Below are positions 8,643 through 16,550 of a DNA stretch of 17,500 nt, in pieces. Position 1 is the stretch's first letter, and each line of letters begins with the position of its first letter. The notes below the pieces were generated by a model, which had not been told where the DNA came from, did not search any database, and saw only the letters and a list, made by a program, of their open reading frames with translations. This stretch comes from Botryococcus braunii (lineage: Eukaryota; Chlorophyta; Trebouxiophyceae). The stretch covers positions 390,766 to 408,265 of the forward strand of contig KV908445.1 of the NCBI GenBank assembly GCA_002005505.1, given 5' to 3'. A program made the position numbers and the translations under genes.

Positions 8643-10220
8643 AAGGAAGATTACATCCAAAGACCAGCCACTAGGGCTGAAGAGGACGGCAGTACAATGA
8701 ATGACCCATATCTTAGCCAACTAAGGTCGCACAGCACCTGGGAGAGTGAGGTAGCTCTCCAATGCTCTAGTCACAAATTTGGCAACCCCTTCAAGGTCTT
8801 CTTGCCACATAAACGTCTGTACAGATCGACTCCTTTGTTGAAAGAGATGCATAAATTGTTGCCGTACATGTTGTACAGCCGGACAGGTGAACAACAGATG
8901 ATGTTCATCACCAACGAGCTCTAAGGAGCACCTCGTGCAAATCCTCTGGTCTCGAGGGATGCCTTGTTGTCTACCTTTATCAATAGGAAGGTCATGACAC
9001 CCTAATCTAAATCGCATAAAGGTCCGCAATGTACAATTAGGAAGGTGGAGTTTGAGCGCACTCTTACGCCGTGGCACATGAGGCGGACGTGCGAACCACC
9101 TTTGGTATCTGCAGAATAAGGCTCTTGGGGATGCACAAGTGCGAGGGGAGATGTCCAGGTCATCCCATATCATGTCACTTTTACGGTCTAACAGATCCTT
9201 TACCTGTGAAATGTCAATCTGCAAGGCTCTATCAAACCGCACATGGTCAGCTATATAGTATCCTAGTTTCTTAAGTTGTTGCATAAGGGTACCCGAAAAC
9301 GTTTCTCGGCCTTCTACTATTGCCAACCTAATGTCATGCATGAGGACCTTGTAGTGTAATGAATCAGGTCTCATGGCCGCTATATTGTTCCAAAACCTGG
9401 CCATACGTAAGATCCAAGTTGACCACAAAGAAAATATGTTTAATTCACAATTGATTATTTCCTCAGGGATTGTCCGACGCACCCCCAAAATCTGAGCTAG
9501 GACCCGCTTGTGCGCATCCAATAGGGGTATACTACTAGGTTTTCCCGAAGACAATTGTCTGCCTTGAAAGCATCTGAATGCCCAGACTTCACATCCATAG
9601 GAGATGAGGGGTGGTAGGCAAGCTAAGTACAGTTCTGTCATGAGCATCATTGACATGTTGCAACCGAGATTGCTATAAGCTCTAGTAAGGTCTTCCCATG
9701 CTATCCAGAACCTCTGCTCGAGGTTCTTAATGCCGGCTTGAAGGCCATTCTTGGCATGAATCTGTAATCCAAGGTATTTAACCTCCTGTACCGGACCAAT
9801 TCTAACCCCTGCAACCTCTAGAGAGGTAGAGGGTGTCCGAGGGTCTGGATTTACTGAAAGGTATTGCGTCTTGGCCCCATTTAGGCGCATGTCCATACTC
9901 TTACACCATTCTTGAGTAGCATTCACCAACACCTGTAGGTCCTCAACTGTAGGCGCGACGAGAACAAAATCGTCCGCAAAACCTAGCACTTGGATACGTA
10001 TTATATTTAAACGTGTGCCATCAGGTAGCTGAAGGCCAGCCGTGGGACAATGGTGTGCAAGATATCGGGGGAGTCCATCCGACATAATTCCAAATAGTGT
10101 AGGGCTAATGGGGCAGCCTTGAGGAACACCCGCACTTGATTTAAACAACCCCCCATGTTTGCCCTCAATCTTGATCGCCAAAACTGTACTGTCTATTACA
10201 GCTTGAGTAGCATAAAGAAA
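8643..10220 (-). mobile_element. 5'-truncated non-LTR retrotransposon (LINE) inserted in the copia element
   Basis: A 1,578-bp minus-strand insert lies between two AGAAGG copies. It contains only the C-terminal half of a LINE ORF2; the endonuclease and the early reverse transcriptase motifs are missing. Such 5' truncation is the usual result of incomplete target-primed reverse transcription. At the 3' end (low coordinates) about 78 bp of non-coding sequence follow the stop codon. There is no poly(A), only a short CTTCCTT-type end. The insertion postdates the copia element that it interrupts. Confidence 0.85.
8721..10219 (-). pseudogene. LINE reverse transcriptase, C-terminal part (ORF2 fragment)
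   Basis: The frame is open from the truncation point near 10219 to a TAG at 8721-8723, about 499 codons without an internal stop. It includes the RT stretch SSAGVPQGCPISPTLFG (motif B region) and FADDFVLVAP, the catalytic motif C with both Asp residues, near 9951-9981. The NGAKTQYLSV and VKYLGLQIH stretches that follow in LINE enzymes come next. Near the C-terminus there is a Cys-x-x-Cys...His-His...Cys cluster (CTRC, DEHHLLFTC), a zinc-finger-like element common after the RT of plant and algal LINEs. Fingers and motif A are missing, so it cannot be active. The unbroken frame suggests it is recent. There is no ATG at its start; it is simply cut. Confidence 0.9.
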
Positions 10221-10226
10221 AGAAGG
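10221..10226. repeat. Right target-site duplication of the LINE (AGAAGG)
   Basis: This is an exact copy of 8637-8642. The copia reading resumes directly after it with CTATGTTGATGCC. Confidence 0.7.
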
Positions 10227-10669
10227 CTATGTTGATGCCGAACCACAGGTATTCCACCACTGGCTATGTTCTATCAGTCTATGGTAGTGCCGTGGTTTGG
10301 GGAAGCAAGAAGCAGAGCTCAGTTGCTACCTCAACTGTGCAAGCCGAGTTTATGGCAGCCGGCCAAATTGTGAAGGAAGCCAACTGGCTTAGGGGCTTCT
10401 TAGAAGAGATCGGGGCTGCACCTTGGAGGGTCAAAATTTTCTGTGAAAACCAAGGATGCATTTCCAATCTACGGAACCCCCTTTATTCCAAATTCACAAA
10501 GCATGTTACAGTAAGCTTTCACTATGCTAGGGAAGCTATGGCACTTGGGCAAGTAGATATCCTCTATGTAGAATCTGCTCGAAATGTGGCTGACATTATG
10601 ACCAAGCCACTTGCTAAGCCCGTGTTTGTTGGTCATCGTGATTCACTAGGTTTGAGAAGATACACATAA
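10221..10669 (+). pseudogene. copia RNase H domain, second part, damaged
   Basis: RNase H removes the RNA strand of the RNA-DNA hybrid. After the LINE the copia frame restarts with Gly-Tyr-Val-Asp-Ala, then loses its frame near 10236-10245. Copia enzymes normally have several more residues after this first acidic motif, so a small deletion of roughly 20 bp is likely. The rest is read from about 10244: RYSTTGYVLSVYGSAVVWGSKKQ, the conserved SSVATSTVQAEFMA with its Glu, and IFCENQGCISNLRNP, ending at the TAA at 10667-10669. In most copia enzymes the last motif has Asp (Cys-Asp-Asn) where this one has Glu, so a catalytic residue is replaced. With the first acidic motif damaged too, the domain should be inactive. 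Confidence 0.85.
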
Positions 10670-10678
10670 AGCATGCAG

Positions 10679-10689
10679 GCAGGGGGAAG
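10679..10689 (+). other. Polypurine tract
   Basis: The purine-rich AGGGGGAAG lies directly before the 3' LTR and ends one base before TGTTGAG. In LTR elements this RNase H-resistant tract primes plus-strand DNA synthesis. The position fits exactly. Confidence 0.85.
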
Positions 10690-11057
10690 TGTTGAGTTCT
10701 GAACATTATTATTGAATGCCTTGTGCTTTAAGTGATCTTCAGGTGTGCACTATTCGGATATGGGTCCATTGAGAACATAAGGTACCTTAAGACACGTTAG
10801 GTTGTGGACGATTTCGAACATAAGGTACAATCTGATCTAGATTACGCGTTAGTGTGAAAGGACTATTAAAGCTGCGATCACCGCATAGTCGAGCAACTGG
10901 TTTGGAAAGATACTGGGCACATAAGGATGCCAGTCTTGTTCATGCAGTTGCATGTGTCTAAAGAGCAGACAGTCGTCGAGGACTGTAGCTGGAGAGGCAC
11001 GAACTTACGACCTGTCTGCTTGCTTACAGGATACGCCACTGCCCATAACCTTTTACA
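10690..11057 (+). repeat. 3' LTR (368 bp, short form)
   Basis: It begins TGTTGAG and ends TTTTACA, just before the right AGATC. Compared with the 5' LTR it lacks 330 bp: the first 341 bases match 2728-3068 with two mismatches and the last 27 match 3399-3425 exactly. The perfect palindrome TAAGGTACCTTA (10778-10789) and the TATA-like TATTAAAG (10864-10871) are intact. The join after CTTACAGG is where a recombination between the two R-U5-like copies would place it. Confidence 0.93.
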
Positions 11058-11062
11058 AGATC
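11058..11062. repeat. Right target-site duplication of the copia element (AGATC)
   Basis: This is an exact copy of 2723-2727, immediately after the TTTTACA end of the 3' LTR. Confidence 0.9.
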
Positions 11063-11170
11063 TCTGAGTAAGGCGGTTACAGCATGGATACGGGCCCGCA
11101 TGCCATTTTTGAGCAACGTGAAGAACAGGGAGTATAATGGACGGGCAGGCAGGTGTGCGGCGTTACATGT

Positions 11171-11173
<3 letters not shown>

Positions 11174-11247
<74 letters not shown>
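11174..11247. repeat. (GT)n microsatellite
   Basis: About 37 uninterrupted GT units, purine-pyrimidine alternating. Confidence 0.95.
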
Positions 11248-11250
<3 letters not shown>

Positions 11251-11712
11251 CTTGGGGAGGTCTGCTTTGAAGACGAGGAGGGGGGCCGGGGAGCAAAGCA
11301 GATACAGACGCAGAGTAAGATGGGTCAATGGTGGGGGCCGTCTGGATAAAACGGGGGTTGGGGGCCAGATAAGACGCAAGTTGGATCCCAGCAATGTACC
11401 CAGCCCATAGGACAACTGTTTCCATCCCTGTTACGGCTCTGCTGCCAGAATTGTAAAACCTCAGCCTACGTGCTGGAGGGCTGCTATTCCTTTTGCAAGA
11501 GATGAAGGAAGAAATGAGAAACATAGCAAGAAAAGACATGCAATTTCTCCGAAGCAGGAGAATCATGGGAAATCGAGTAATGGGATGACAAGACCCTGCT
11601 GCTCGGACTGTGCCCCCCCAAACTACGCCTGATATCCGATGTACAAACGGAAACTCGACGTCCCCACCTCCCACACCTCTCAGTCTTTCTTTCCTCTCAC
11701 CCTGCCCCCAGG

Positions 11713-11738
11713 TCCTCTAGAGGAGATCTCCTAGGAGA
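11713..11738. other. Three overlapping palindromes in 26 bp
   Basis: TCCTCTAGAGGA (11713-11724), GGAGATCTCC (11722-11731) and TCTCCTAGGAGA (11727-11738) are each perfect palindromes and overlap one another. No known site is recognised. Confidence 0.6.
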
Positions 11739-12031
11739 ATGCCCAGTTAGCTAGGGATTTGAGGGACATTCCCCTGCACAATGTGCTAGTCTTAAACACA
11801 TTCTACTCATGCGGCGTTCCGGAACCATGCGATCTAATGGTATTGGAATTGGTAGGTCCTCTTACACTGTGGCTTGCTGAAAGTGACCCTCGGGAGGGTA
11901 CAGCATCAAAATGTACATAGATGCCTCCACTAGTAGCGTCAGGTGCTTCGTATCTGCATACCTGAACGGTCTACTCTTCCCGCCCCACCAGTCAAGTGCC
12001 AACACTTCATAAACCGTCCAGACTCGTTGAC

Positions 12032-12283
12032 ATGGCTGCAACAACCCATCACGCGGCTGCAACGACCAATCACGAAGCCCGTTATATTTGCTTCGGCCGT
12101 GTAAAAAGTCGGTTTTTTGAATGCCCTACCCAGCAAGATGGCCAGAAGCCTGCCAAAGATTCGGATATCTTCGAGGGTGCCAAGTACTGTTTTCCAGAGT
12201 ACCCCAGGAAGTCCAAAAGACGCTGCCCTAAACCCTACTTAAATGCTCTGAAAGAAGATTCGGAGCTTTCTCTTATCCATTAG
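12032..12283 (+). CDS. Possible small hypothetical protein or exon, 83 codons
   Basis: An open frame runs from the ATG at 12032 to the TAG at 12281-12283, with an upstream in-frame ATG at 11996. The predicted peptide is basic in its second half and has five Cys residues in a Cys-Phe / Cys-Pro pattern, with a PRKSKRRCPKPYL stretch. I do not recognise a family. No splice sites or promoter can be tied to it. Reasons for caution are its short length, the lack of any neighbour to support it, and the density of similar-sized open frames nearby. It could be a chance frame, an exon or a decayed gene piece. Confidence 0.2.
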   Translation: MAATTHHAAATTNHEARYICFGRVKSRFFECPTQQDGQKPAKDSDIFEGAKYCFPEYPRKSKRRCPKPYLNALKEDSELSLIH

Positions 12284-12961
12284 CAAGTTGGCTGTCTATA
12301 GCTCGACAGTCTCTTACAATTACACGCAATTCAAGGTATTCGGTCAAAGACGTCCATGATCTTGTGGACAAACGACAAGGTGCTTTCACGGAAATGAGGT
12401 CACAATTGGATTCAAACCTTGGCTTCACGTGTATTCACACATGCGGACTCACAATCGCACATGGACTTACTTTCATCCTTTCCGGCGACACATATAATAG
12501 AGGAAATGGATTCCTCCCTTGGTCCCCTTTGTCCTGCCCTGAGAAGGAAGGGCAAGGACGAGTACCAGGAGAATTACGAAAGGAGCATTCATCATCTGTA
12601 ACGAGTTCAGCAGCACAGCTCCTTTCCTCTCTTGTCCTTCGACAGTGGATATCCTGACGTTTGCTTGCCAGGGCACGCTCCAGGGCCCCCCTGTCTCTGC
12701 AACTAACAACTAAATAGCAGTCCAACCTAGCAAAAATGTACTCTGGGCATCTTCAATACACAGGCCAGGGAAAGGTGGCCTATTCCAAACCCAGAATGGC
12801 CACCATAAGGGCATCCGCCAAATTCCATGTATGAGGGACAGGCGCCACAGGGGTACGTTGTTTCTGACACATCTTTCCACCCAGCCTTCCAAACCCAATT
12901 GTTCCCACATGTCATATCAAGCTGCCAGGCACCAACAAACGGACATATTGCACATGTGCAT
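12284..12961. other. Non-coding stretch, nothing recognised
   Basis: Open frames of 60-100 codons occur on both strands, but none shows a domain, a bias or a plausible splice pattern. I see no repeat, RNA gene or mobile element. Confidence 0.4.
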
Positions 12962-13190
12962 GAGTCATCCCATTCAAATTGCAGTCAAACGAGGCAACCC
13001 ATGGATCATCCCACTCAACTTGCAGTTAGATGCAGCATTTCCTGAGCCATACCACTCATCTTCCAGTCAAATAAATCGTCCCATGATTCATCGGACTACA
13101 GATGCAGACAGATGGGTCATGCCATGAATCATCCCACTACAACTTGCAGTAAAATGCGCCATCCCACTCAACTGGCAGTCAAATGAGTCA
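12962..13190. repeat. Degenerate short tandem repeat, consensus TCATCCCACTCAACTTGCAG
   Basis: At least five copies of a block like GAATCATCCCACTCAACTTG followed by CAGTCAAATGAG can be read, starting near 12962, 13003, 13044, 13126 and 13157. Spacing is irregular (about 31-82 bp) and identity between copies is partial. It looks like an old minisatellite. Further right, a smaller doublet (CTTAATCTTAGGGCACCT and CTCAATCTTAGGGCACTT) occurs near 13355 and 13390. Confidence 0.7.
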
Positions 13191-13670
13191 TCCAAGGGTT
13201 ATCCTAGTTAATACGCAGGCATATGCCCCGATGCATACACTCAACATCTGAAACAAGTCCACCATAGTATATGGAGGTTGGAAGTGATGGTCCCTCACAT
13301 CAAAACTCCAGGTGGCGATCTTCAAGAAGCACAACACACCAGACTGGCCTGAAGGCTTAATCTTAGGGCACCTCGCAACCTTGCCTGGAAGCTCAATCTT
13401 AGGGCACTTCCCAGTGGGAACAAGGCGGCCTGCTCTGGGTCACTCTACCACCCGGGAGGAGATTGGCCCATCGTTTTCTCTCTAATTACTCAAAAGCCCA
13501 TCTAGTTCTGAAGTCAGCTTGATAGCTTGCAAGGCAATTGTATCCTGGAATTCACACACACTGAAAAAGCCCAAAAAGCAAAACCAGCCATGAATGCAAA
13601 GCCTCCTTTGACATCTTAGCTCCGCCCTGATTGGAAATTGCCGGGTGGAAGGGAGAGTCGTGCAAGTGTC
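13191..13670. other. Intergenic or 3' untranslated sequence of the minus-strand gene
   Basis: No coding region is recognised. As the gene at 13671-17500 reads on the minus strand, its 3' untranslated region should lie here, but I could not identify a clear polyadenylation signal. Confidence 0.4.
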
Positions 13671-14390
13671 TCAAGGGGATGCTTTGGGAGCCGGAGCAGG
13701 GGTGGGGCTGTCGGCATTGGCCTTGATGAAGTTGTCACGTGCCCAGGTGGGCATTGAGTCAGCTGTCAACCTGGTGGTGAGCTCCGAGAGCGTTTTGGCC
13801 ACTCCCTGGAGATCTGCAGCGGTGGGGGCTCCCGCAGGTGACCCAGCAGCATTCAGCATCTGTGCCAGCTGTGAGAACATGTTGACAGCCGCCGAAGTCT
13901 CGCTCTGTGCAACACCGGCTGTGTAGGTGTTCATCTGCTGCGCGAATGAAGACATAGTGTCGAACAGGGCGGCTGTTCCAGGAGCCCCTGCGGGAGCTCC
14001 CGCAGGGCTCCCTCCCGCAGCAGCTTCCCGGGCGGCTGAGATGGCCTTCAGCGTTGCTTCAGCTTGCTTGGGGTCGGAGGTGGCAACACCTGACATGGCT
14101 AAGAGTAGCTGATTGACTGCCTGGATGGCATTGACAGAGCTCATGGCAGCTCCCACAGGGTTAGTGGCTGTCTGACCGCCGGACAGTGCCGCCATGTTGG
14201 AGGCCATGTTAGAGAATGCCTGGAACATGTCAACAAAGGACCTGACGTTGACGGGTGCTGGGCCAGGGGCTCCGGACACGGGGACAGCGCTCGACGGTGC
14301 CGGGGCCTCCTCCGTCTCAGCAAAAATTTGCCGCAGCCTTGGCATGTTCTGGCTCATGATATCGAAGGCCCGAGACATGCGGTTTGCGGT
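13671..14390 (-). CDS. Last coding exon of an Ala/Pro/Met-rich hypothetical protein
   Basis: This exon of 239 codons plus stop is open throughout and GC-rich compared with its intron. The acceptor is strong: a pyrimidine-rich TTTTCCTTCTTGCAG precedes the first codon, ACC, in phase 0. The stop is TGA at 13671-13673. The protein alternates short predicted amphipathic helices (MSRAFDIMSQ, FVDMFQAFSNM, AIQAVNQLLLAM, LFDTMSSFAQQM, AVNMFSQLAQML, VAKTLSELTTRL) with linkers rich in Ala, Pro, Gly and Ser, such as GSPAGAPAGAPG. No catalytic motif, signal peptide or clear membrane segment is seen, and I do not recognise the family. The repeated helix-linker pattern suggests a scaffold or assembly protein, but that is inference. 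The opening motif SRAFDIM resembles SRAIEIM at the start of the exon at 16257-16451. Confidence 0.8.
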   Translation of the reverse strand, partial: TANRMSRAFDIMSQNMPRLRQIFAETEEAPAPSSAVPVSGAPGPAPVNVRSFVDMFQAFSNMASNMAALSGGQTATNPVGAAMSSVNAIQAVNQLLLAMSGVATSDPKQAEATLKAISAAREAAAGGSPAGAPAGAPGTAALFDTMSSFAQQMNTYTAGVAQSETSAAVNMFSQLAQMLNAAGSPAGAPTAADLQGVAKTLSELTTRLTADSMPTWARDNFIKANADSPTPAPAPKASP

Positions 14391-14673
14391 CTGCAAGAAG
14401 GAAAAGCGTGTTGAAAAGAGTTCCCGCACCAAAACTATGTATGGAATACATTACGGTAGAACAGCAAAGAGCATCTAACAGGCAAGCAAAGCAAGGCATA
14501 TATTTGTGCACATACTCACAACTGTTCCTGAACCTCCTATCAAGCTATCTGAAACACTCCATGCCTAAATTCCGGTGGGCAGGTGCTGTACATAACATTT
14601 GTAAACACGGACGAATGCAAAGACACACTCACTACCCCCCCCTCCCTCCCAACCAGAACCAGACCCCCCCCCC

Positions 14674-14715
14674 ACCACACACACACCCACACCCACACCC
14701 ACACACACACACAAA

Positions 14716-14753
<38 letters not shown>

Positions 14754-14783
14754 CACAACCACATATACACACACACACACACG
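14674..14783. repeat. (CA)n microsatellite, interrupted
   Basis: CA repeats with CCCAC, AAAC and ATGC interruptions, inside the intron of the minus-strand gene. Confidence 0.95.
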
Positions 14784-15010
14784 CAAGGCAAGCTTGCCCC
14801 TACTTACTCTGGCATACCTTGTTTGAAACAGGTAAGCTTGCATTTGTGTACCAAGGAACACATTGGAGCTTGCAACTAATAAGGAGCGAAGCTAACATGA
14901 CCACTCTCTTTAGAAACTTTTGGACCCTCTGACTACCTCTGTGTTCCTCCCTCGGTATGTCAGCCTGCATGCAAGCATAACAATTGATGCAATTTTCCAG
15001 GTTGGTTGAG

Positions 15011-15060
15011 TGCGTGTGCATATGCATGTGCATGTGCGCGTGTGCGCGCGCGCGTGCGTG

Positions 15061-15125
<65 letters not shown>
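15011..15125. repeat. Alternating pyrimidine-purine tract with CG core, then (GT)n
   Basis: About 115 bp of unbroken pyrimidine-purine alternation. It starts with mixed TG, CA and TA steps, passes through a run of CG steps at about 15036-15055, and ends in (GT)n. Such tracts, especially with CG steps, can adopt the left-handed Z form under supercoiling. Confidence 0.9.
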
Positions 15126-15128
<3 letters not shown>

Positions 15129-15191
15129 ACGCCCGCCTTTGTTCAACACGTGTGCAGATGGGATATGAAGAATGGGGTGGAGGGCGCTTAC

Positions 15192-15392
15192 AGCTGTGGC
15201 CTCTGGAGTGCGGAGTCCACCAGAAGCGGCCAAGTCGGCCTGCCTCTTGGCCTGGACCTCTCCAACGGAGCCTGACAGGTTTTCCAGGGAAGGAGCAGAA
15301 GCCGCAAAGCCCAAGGTGGGTTGTGATGAAGGGGCAAGATCCTCAGCACTGGACGCTTGGTTGTAGGCCTCCCCAAACATAGTCATCACAGC
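15192..15392 (-). CDS. Internal coding exon of the Ala/Pro/Met-rich hypothetical protein
   Basis: The exon has 67 codons. Its donor is well defined: ACAGCT|GTAAGC, exon ending on the GCT Ala codon in phase 0. The acceptor is less certain. ATGGTGCAG|GCT at 15393 gives phase 0 and joins cleanly to the neighbours, but its upstream sequence is poor in pyrimidines. An in-frame TGA lies a few codons further up, so the exon cannot extend far in this frame. The peptide starts AVMTMFGEAYNQ, then has a Ser/Ala/Pro-rich part, then SVGEVQAKRQADLAAS, a probable helix. It has the same composition as the last exon. Alternatively, the ATG at 15401 could be a start used by a shorter transcript. Confidence 0.65.
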
Positions 15393-16256
15393 CTGCACCA
15401 TGCCGCAGCCTCAATGACATTAAAATGTTCCAGGAAACTTTTCATTCCTTCCCACTGATGATGTTCGATAGTGCTATTGGCCCCTGATAGTGGGATTGCC
15501 ACACTGGAATCGATGACACCTAATACAAAGTAATATAAAGTCATCAGTAGTGACAATTTGTCCAACAATGAGCAATCAACGGGAAGGCTCGACCGATGAA
15601 CAGGCAAGGCTGTGGAAACAGAATACAGGGAAAGGGGTAGAAGAGGCAGGAGGGAGACAAACAATAAACACTGTGTGCGTAAATCTCCAAAGAATATCAG
15701 CAGCATATGCAGCAAGCTTTGTGACATAACACGGGATGCAGATGTGGTACAGGAAAGTATAGATATTGTGGACGGAAGTTAAGAAAGAAGTGCCATATTA
15801 CTCTCAGTCGAGGGTTCCTGGGGATTATGAATGTTTATATTGGAAGATAGATAAAACGAAAGGCGAGCGACAGAAAAGACAGGCATGCCCTGATGAAAGT
15901 AGCACCCACTCCAAACATTTCTTTCTCTGTGGAAGGGCGATCTGAGTTGCGTTATGGAGGAAAGTCAGCAGCTACGTGTATACCCCTTTCACGCCTTGCT
16001 CCACCGTTTTCCTCCACTTCTGGCCCCATCCACTCCCTCCCTTCCCCAAAAAAAGAAAGGCCAAAGAGAGAGGTCGGGGGAGAGGGGCGGAGAGGGAGAT
16101 AGGGAGAGGGTGAGAGAGAGGTAAAAGAGGGGGAGGGGGGGAAGAAGGGGGGGGAGACCGGAGAGGAAGGAGTGGGGGTGAATTGCCTGGGACAGAGGAC
16201 CCTTGAAAGAATTGTTTTGAACTGCATCCATTGAGTGACAGGGAGAGTTTAGTCAC
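15393..16256 (-). other. Intron with purine/pyrimidine-rich tract
   Basis: The donor is CAG|GTGACT (16256 downwards); the acceptor is the tentative CAG at 15393-15395. At 16060-16165 the plus strand is almost all purine (GGGAGA-type runs), so the transcript is pyrimidine-rich there. No other coding segment inside it is convincing. Confidence 0.6.
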
Positions 16257-16451
16257 CTGAATCCTCCTGGCCAGTGCCAGGCTACGAACACCTGTGGCCG
16301 GCGACTGCAGGTAGTCACGGATCTCTGCCATGGTGGATTGCAGCTCAGGAGATAGGCCTGGGATAGGAGCCTGAGCTGCGCCAGCCGCCCCCGCAGCTGC
16401 CCTGTCCTGCTTGTTCATAATCTCGATGGCGCGGGATAGTTGCACCAAGTT
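16257..16451 (-). CDS. Internal coding exon of the Ala/Pro/Met-rich hypothetical protein
   Basis: The exon is exactly 65 codons, phase 0 at both ends: acceptor GGCCAG|AAC at 16452 and donor ATTCAG|GTGACT at 16257. The peptide opens with five residues and then SRAIEIMNKQ, parallel to the last exon, which opens with five residues and then SRAFDIMSQN. The two exons probably descend from one repeated unit. An Ala/Gly-rich linker follows (AAAGAAGAAQAPIPG), and then a helix-prone part, MAEIRDYL. The other phase-0 exons and common composition tie it to the same gene. The upstream CAG|GGCTGA would bring a stop and is rejected as the acceptor. Confidence 0.72.
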
Positions 16452-16550
16452 CTGGCCAGCACAACACCCACTTTCAGCCCTGAAACTGCGTGAACAACTG
16501 AGACCAAGAAATGCTCCTGCTTAAGAGAAATTGTTGAGGGGAAAACATAC

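Larger units (their letters stand above)
2728..11057 (+). mobile_element. Ty1/copia LTR retrotransposon, degenerate, interrupted by a LINE
   Basis: The element is bounded by TG...CA LTRs (2728-3425 and 10690-11057) and the duplication AGATC. In order it carries a primer-binding site, a long leader, gag with zinc knuckle, aspartic protease, integrase, reverse transcriptase and RNase H, then a polypurine tract. Integrase before reverse transcriptase defines the copia (Pseudoviridae) order. Such elements replicate through RNA in cytoplasmic particles and insert cDNA in the nucleus. Over their first 341 bases the LTRs differ at two positions, which suggests recent insertion. Yet the coding region has at least three in-frame stops, about five frameshifts and a nested LINE at 8643-10220. 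Without the LINE the element would be about 6.75 kb. Confidence 0.95.
11063..11995. other. Non-coding stretch right of the retrotransposon
   Basis: No gene is supported. It contains the (GT)n tract at 11174-11247 and a cluster of overlapping palindromes at 11713-11738. Open frames near the (GT)n are Thr-His or Cys-Val repeats in translation. Confidence 0.5.
14391..15191 (-). other. Intron with complementary (AC)n and (GT)n tracts
   Basis: The intron is bounded by a donor GTAAGC (15191 downwards) and the acceptor TTCTTGCAG (ending at 14391), both phase 0. It holds two microsatellites of opposite sense: (CA)n on the plus strand at about 14674-14783 and (GT)n at 15011-15125. In the minus-strand transcript these are (GU)n and (AC)n and could pair. 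Confidence 0.75.

Noticed and set aside
11024..11674. Minus-strand open frame with Thr-His repeats
   Set aside because: It is created by the (GT)n tract and overlaps the 3' LTR end; no recognisable coding sequence on either side.
12710..13127. Several 60-100 codon open frames on both strands
   Set aside because: No domain, bias or splice evidence; some cross the degenerate minisatellite.
15386..15727. Minus-strand open frame of 113 codons upstream of the internal exon
   Set aside because: It is out of frame with the exon at 15192-15392 and stops just inside it; composition unlike the gene. Most likely intron sequence.
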